The notes under the pieces were generated by a model. The model was not told the DNA's origin and did no database searches. It saw only the letters and a program-made list of their open reading frames with translations. Shown in pieces: positions 8,901 through 9,208 of a stretch of 9,208 nt of DNA. How positions within the stretch are numbered: position 1 is the stretch's first letter; each line of letters begins with the position of its first letter. Source of the stretch: Nitrospirota bacterium (lineage in GTDB: Bacteria; Nitrospirota; Thermodesulfovibrionia; Thermodesulfovibrionales; Magnetobacteriaceae); NCBI GenBank assembly GCA_015233485.1, contig JADFXO010000145.1, positions 1 to 9,208 of the forward strand, written 5' to 3'. The position numbers and the translations under genes were made by a program.

Positions 8901-9208
8901 TGGTATGCCGGCAGATGCGACGCTTGTATCTGATGGTATCCTGGCAAAATCAAAGCCAGTCAGTATAGGCGTGTTGTCGTATTTAACAAGAATTGTTTCC
9001 GGGTTAAGATTCCGGTGTAAGATTGGTTCATCATCTACTTGGGTACCGTGTAGTTCGGCAACGGCACGAACAGTGTTTCGGACAAAAGAGAGCCGGGCTT
9101 CGGTGTTCCATGATGTATCAGATATACGGTCCTCAATGGAAGGTGCGGAAGGGTCCACCATTGTAAAAAAACGCATTTCACCAGCGTATCCTGGTGCGTC
9201 CTGGTATG
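5967..9208 (-). CDS. Pseudokinase-kinase-P-loop NTPase fusion (MAD6-like), 5' end outside window
   Basis: Residues are counted from the in-frame ATG at 9176, but the frame stays open to the window edge (ten more codons, ending YAGE before that Met), so the true start lies beyond 9208. Residues 1-170 are the C-lobe of a first kinase domain that appears inactive: HRNLNPETILV (54-64) lacks the HRD aspartate and GFDF (74-77) replaces DFG. Residues 183-455 are a second, intact kinase: glycine loop LGAGGVG (203-209), VAK lysine 231, catalytic HGDISPRN (330-337), metal-binding DYD (349-351) and SDDIYALA (382-389). From about 515 comes an NTPase: Walker A GNAGDGKT (545-552), AVNDGRLLEWL (624-634) and C-x2-C-x5-C (707-716). 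LNDGYQL lies near the C-terminus. No transmembrane helix is apparent, so it is probably cytoplasmic. The NTPase part resembles DptF. Kinase plus NTPase at the head of this cassette fits MAD6 of the methylation-associated defence system. The kinase and P-loop calls are firm; the MAD6 name is from memory. Confidence 0.82.
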   Translation of the reverse strand, partial: YQDAPGYAGEMRFFTMVDPSAPSIEDRISDTSWNTEARLSFVRNTVRAVAELHGTQVDDEPILHRNLNPETILVKYDNTPILTGFDFARIPSDTSVASAGIPIGKWYASVAPEIQVQGLSMASNRSDVYSLCFSLSRLFRDRPDQTTKQALEVLDRGMSEQPAERAALDDLKMAVSELLGESTSRPPAPPARFWSEDQVVIFNKHDYRIVSRLGAGGVGITFKVVEIDRITKEDLGTYVAKVAHNEKVGQSILRAYSLARPHLGRHSGLSVILEVAGESHENEFISLMTWIEGSSLAEFTGVFSLLAEEQQEMSSEALALRWLRAICEALKALHVNGLIHGDISPRNMIVSGSDIVLTDYDFVVKIGEPISNPGTVMYCSPSFITKQNSSKSDDIYALAASFFHVVFDKEPFQYNGSLTKGRGLNWHGINRDEFPILAGLLDKATNPAPEHRFNTVEEVLKTLEAQQSKETEAIENHGETPVTSQEASRLVELHDHQVEWLTSLLQSYPGSRWGNQETRGLDSDFAAKTYVETNLEETLLRDIRNRRVRLVVLCGNAGDGKTALLQHVASALGLGKHPSSKRVLEGSLPDGLIVRMNLDGSAAWEDRSADELLDEFMKPFQQGPPKEDIVHMLAVNDGRLLEWLDGTEESPLTIELYERLQEEASERESHVRFISLNQRSLVGGITYDRKQIETAFLERLLDYLYGGRLASSIWAPCQSCTAKNKCEVFRAMQIFGPDDIIAAEKKEIRDHARKRLFEALQGVHLRGETHITVRELRAALVYILLGIHNCRDYHEAIEDTALPYWDRAFSPASAGRQGEVLRELALFDPALEAHPMIDRYLLSKTLPDSTKTAPHYDDLSLESARRRAYFEWTEKHIEEVAKDTKALGLARGAHLELFRELPMVGQDTLNLCERLCGGISRLEDLPPQSLKRTGVVPLRITPRTPTETAFWVEKKLTSFRVEAVLPPATEGVERLHRQAFLIYRYLDSREERLHLGAELFHLLLELNDGYQLGDISTDDTFAHLSIFIRRLIKEDERQLLAWNPMQDEDMFQVYIKTDIDNNQPVQRIVLTKVSHGGDI
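5973..5981 (-). promoter_or_regulatory. Near-perfect Shine-Dalgarno deciding the TTG start at 5970
   Basis: On the - strand GGAGGTGAT lies just before the TTG at 5970-5968, with six bases between the GGAGG core and the start codon. It matches nine bases of the anti-Shine-Dalgarno. It sits inside the last codons of the kinase-NTPase gene. The next ATG in frame (codon 14, about 5931) has no comparable site, so the TTG is the better start. A rare start codon with a strong binding site and stop overlap suggests controlled subunit ratios. Confidence 0.85.

Noticed and set aside
1..9208. CRISPR array, tRNA or rRNA genes
   Set aside because: No regularly spaced repeats and no tRNA- or rRNA-like segments were seen. 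Almost all bases are accounted for by long coding frames and the IS end.

Overview
The window holds two things: the right-hand end of an IS21-family insertion sequence on the + strand (about 1 to 917-936), and a tightly packed three-gene cassette on the - strand (about 915 to beyond 9208). The cassette looks like the kinase/NTPase arm of a large anti-phage defence locus. The host is bacterial: genes are dense, start and stop codons overlap, and Shine-Dalgarno sites are strong. Base composition is moderate. IS21 elements and this kind of defence cassette occur in many Proteobacteria and related phyla, so I cannot place the organism more finely.

Left region. The last 42 codons of an IstA-type transposase run into a complete istB (ATPase helper) through an ATGA overlap. 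Behind istB come a small hairpin and two GGGGTCA repeats, typical of an IS21 end. The left end of the element lies outside the window.

Right region, read right to left in the direction of transcription. (1) A very long protein whose N-terminus lies beyond base 9208. It has a degenerate kinase domain, then an intact Ser/Thr-type kinase domain, then a P-loop NTPase with a GNAGDGKT Walker A motif and a small Cys cluster. (2) A 599-residue protein of unknown biochemistry, starting at a TTG that overlaps the previous stop and follows a near-perfect Shine-Dalgarno. (3) A 1093-residue protein with an AGAGMDGIYSA segment near its N-terminus. The best match I can make from memory is MAD6 (kinase), MAD7 and MAD8 (ATP-binding) of the methylation-associated defence system. 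The set also resembles the DptF-DptG-DptH restriction module of DNA phosphorothioation systems. No database search was possible.

The most notable feature is the junction. The third gene has no P-loop, although its family would be expected to carry a C-terminal HerA/FtsK-like ATPase. Its reading frame runs straight into the IS21 end, where a TGACCCC repeat supplies the stop codon. The simplest reading is that the insertion sequence cut off the ATPase part of the gene, so the system is probably inactivated or altered. The modification and specificity genes of such a locus, if present, should lie beyond the right edge. The missing 3' part of the third gene should lie beyond the left edge, on the far side of the element.
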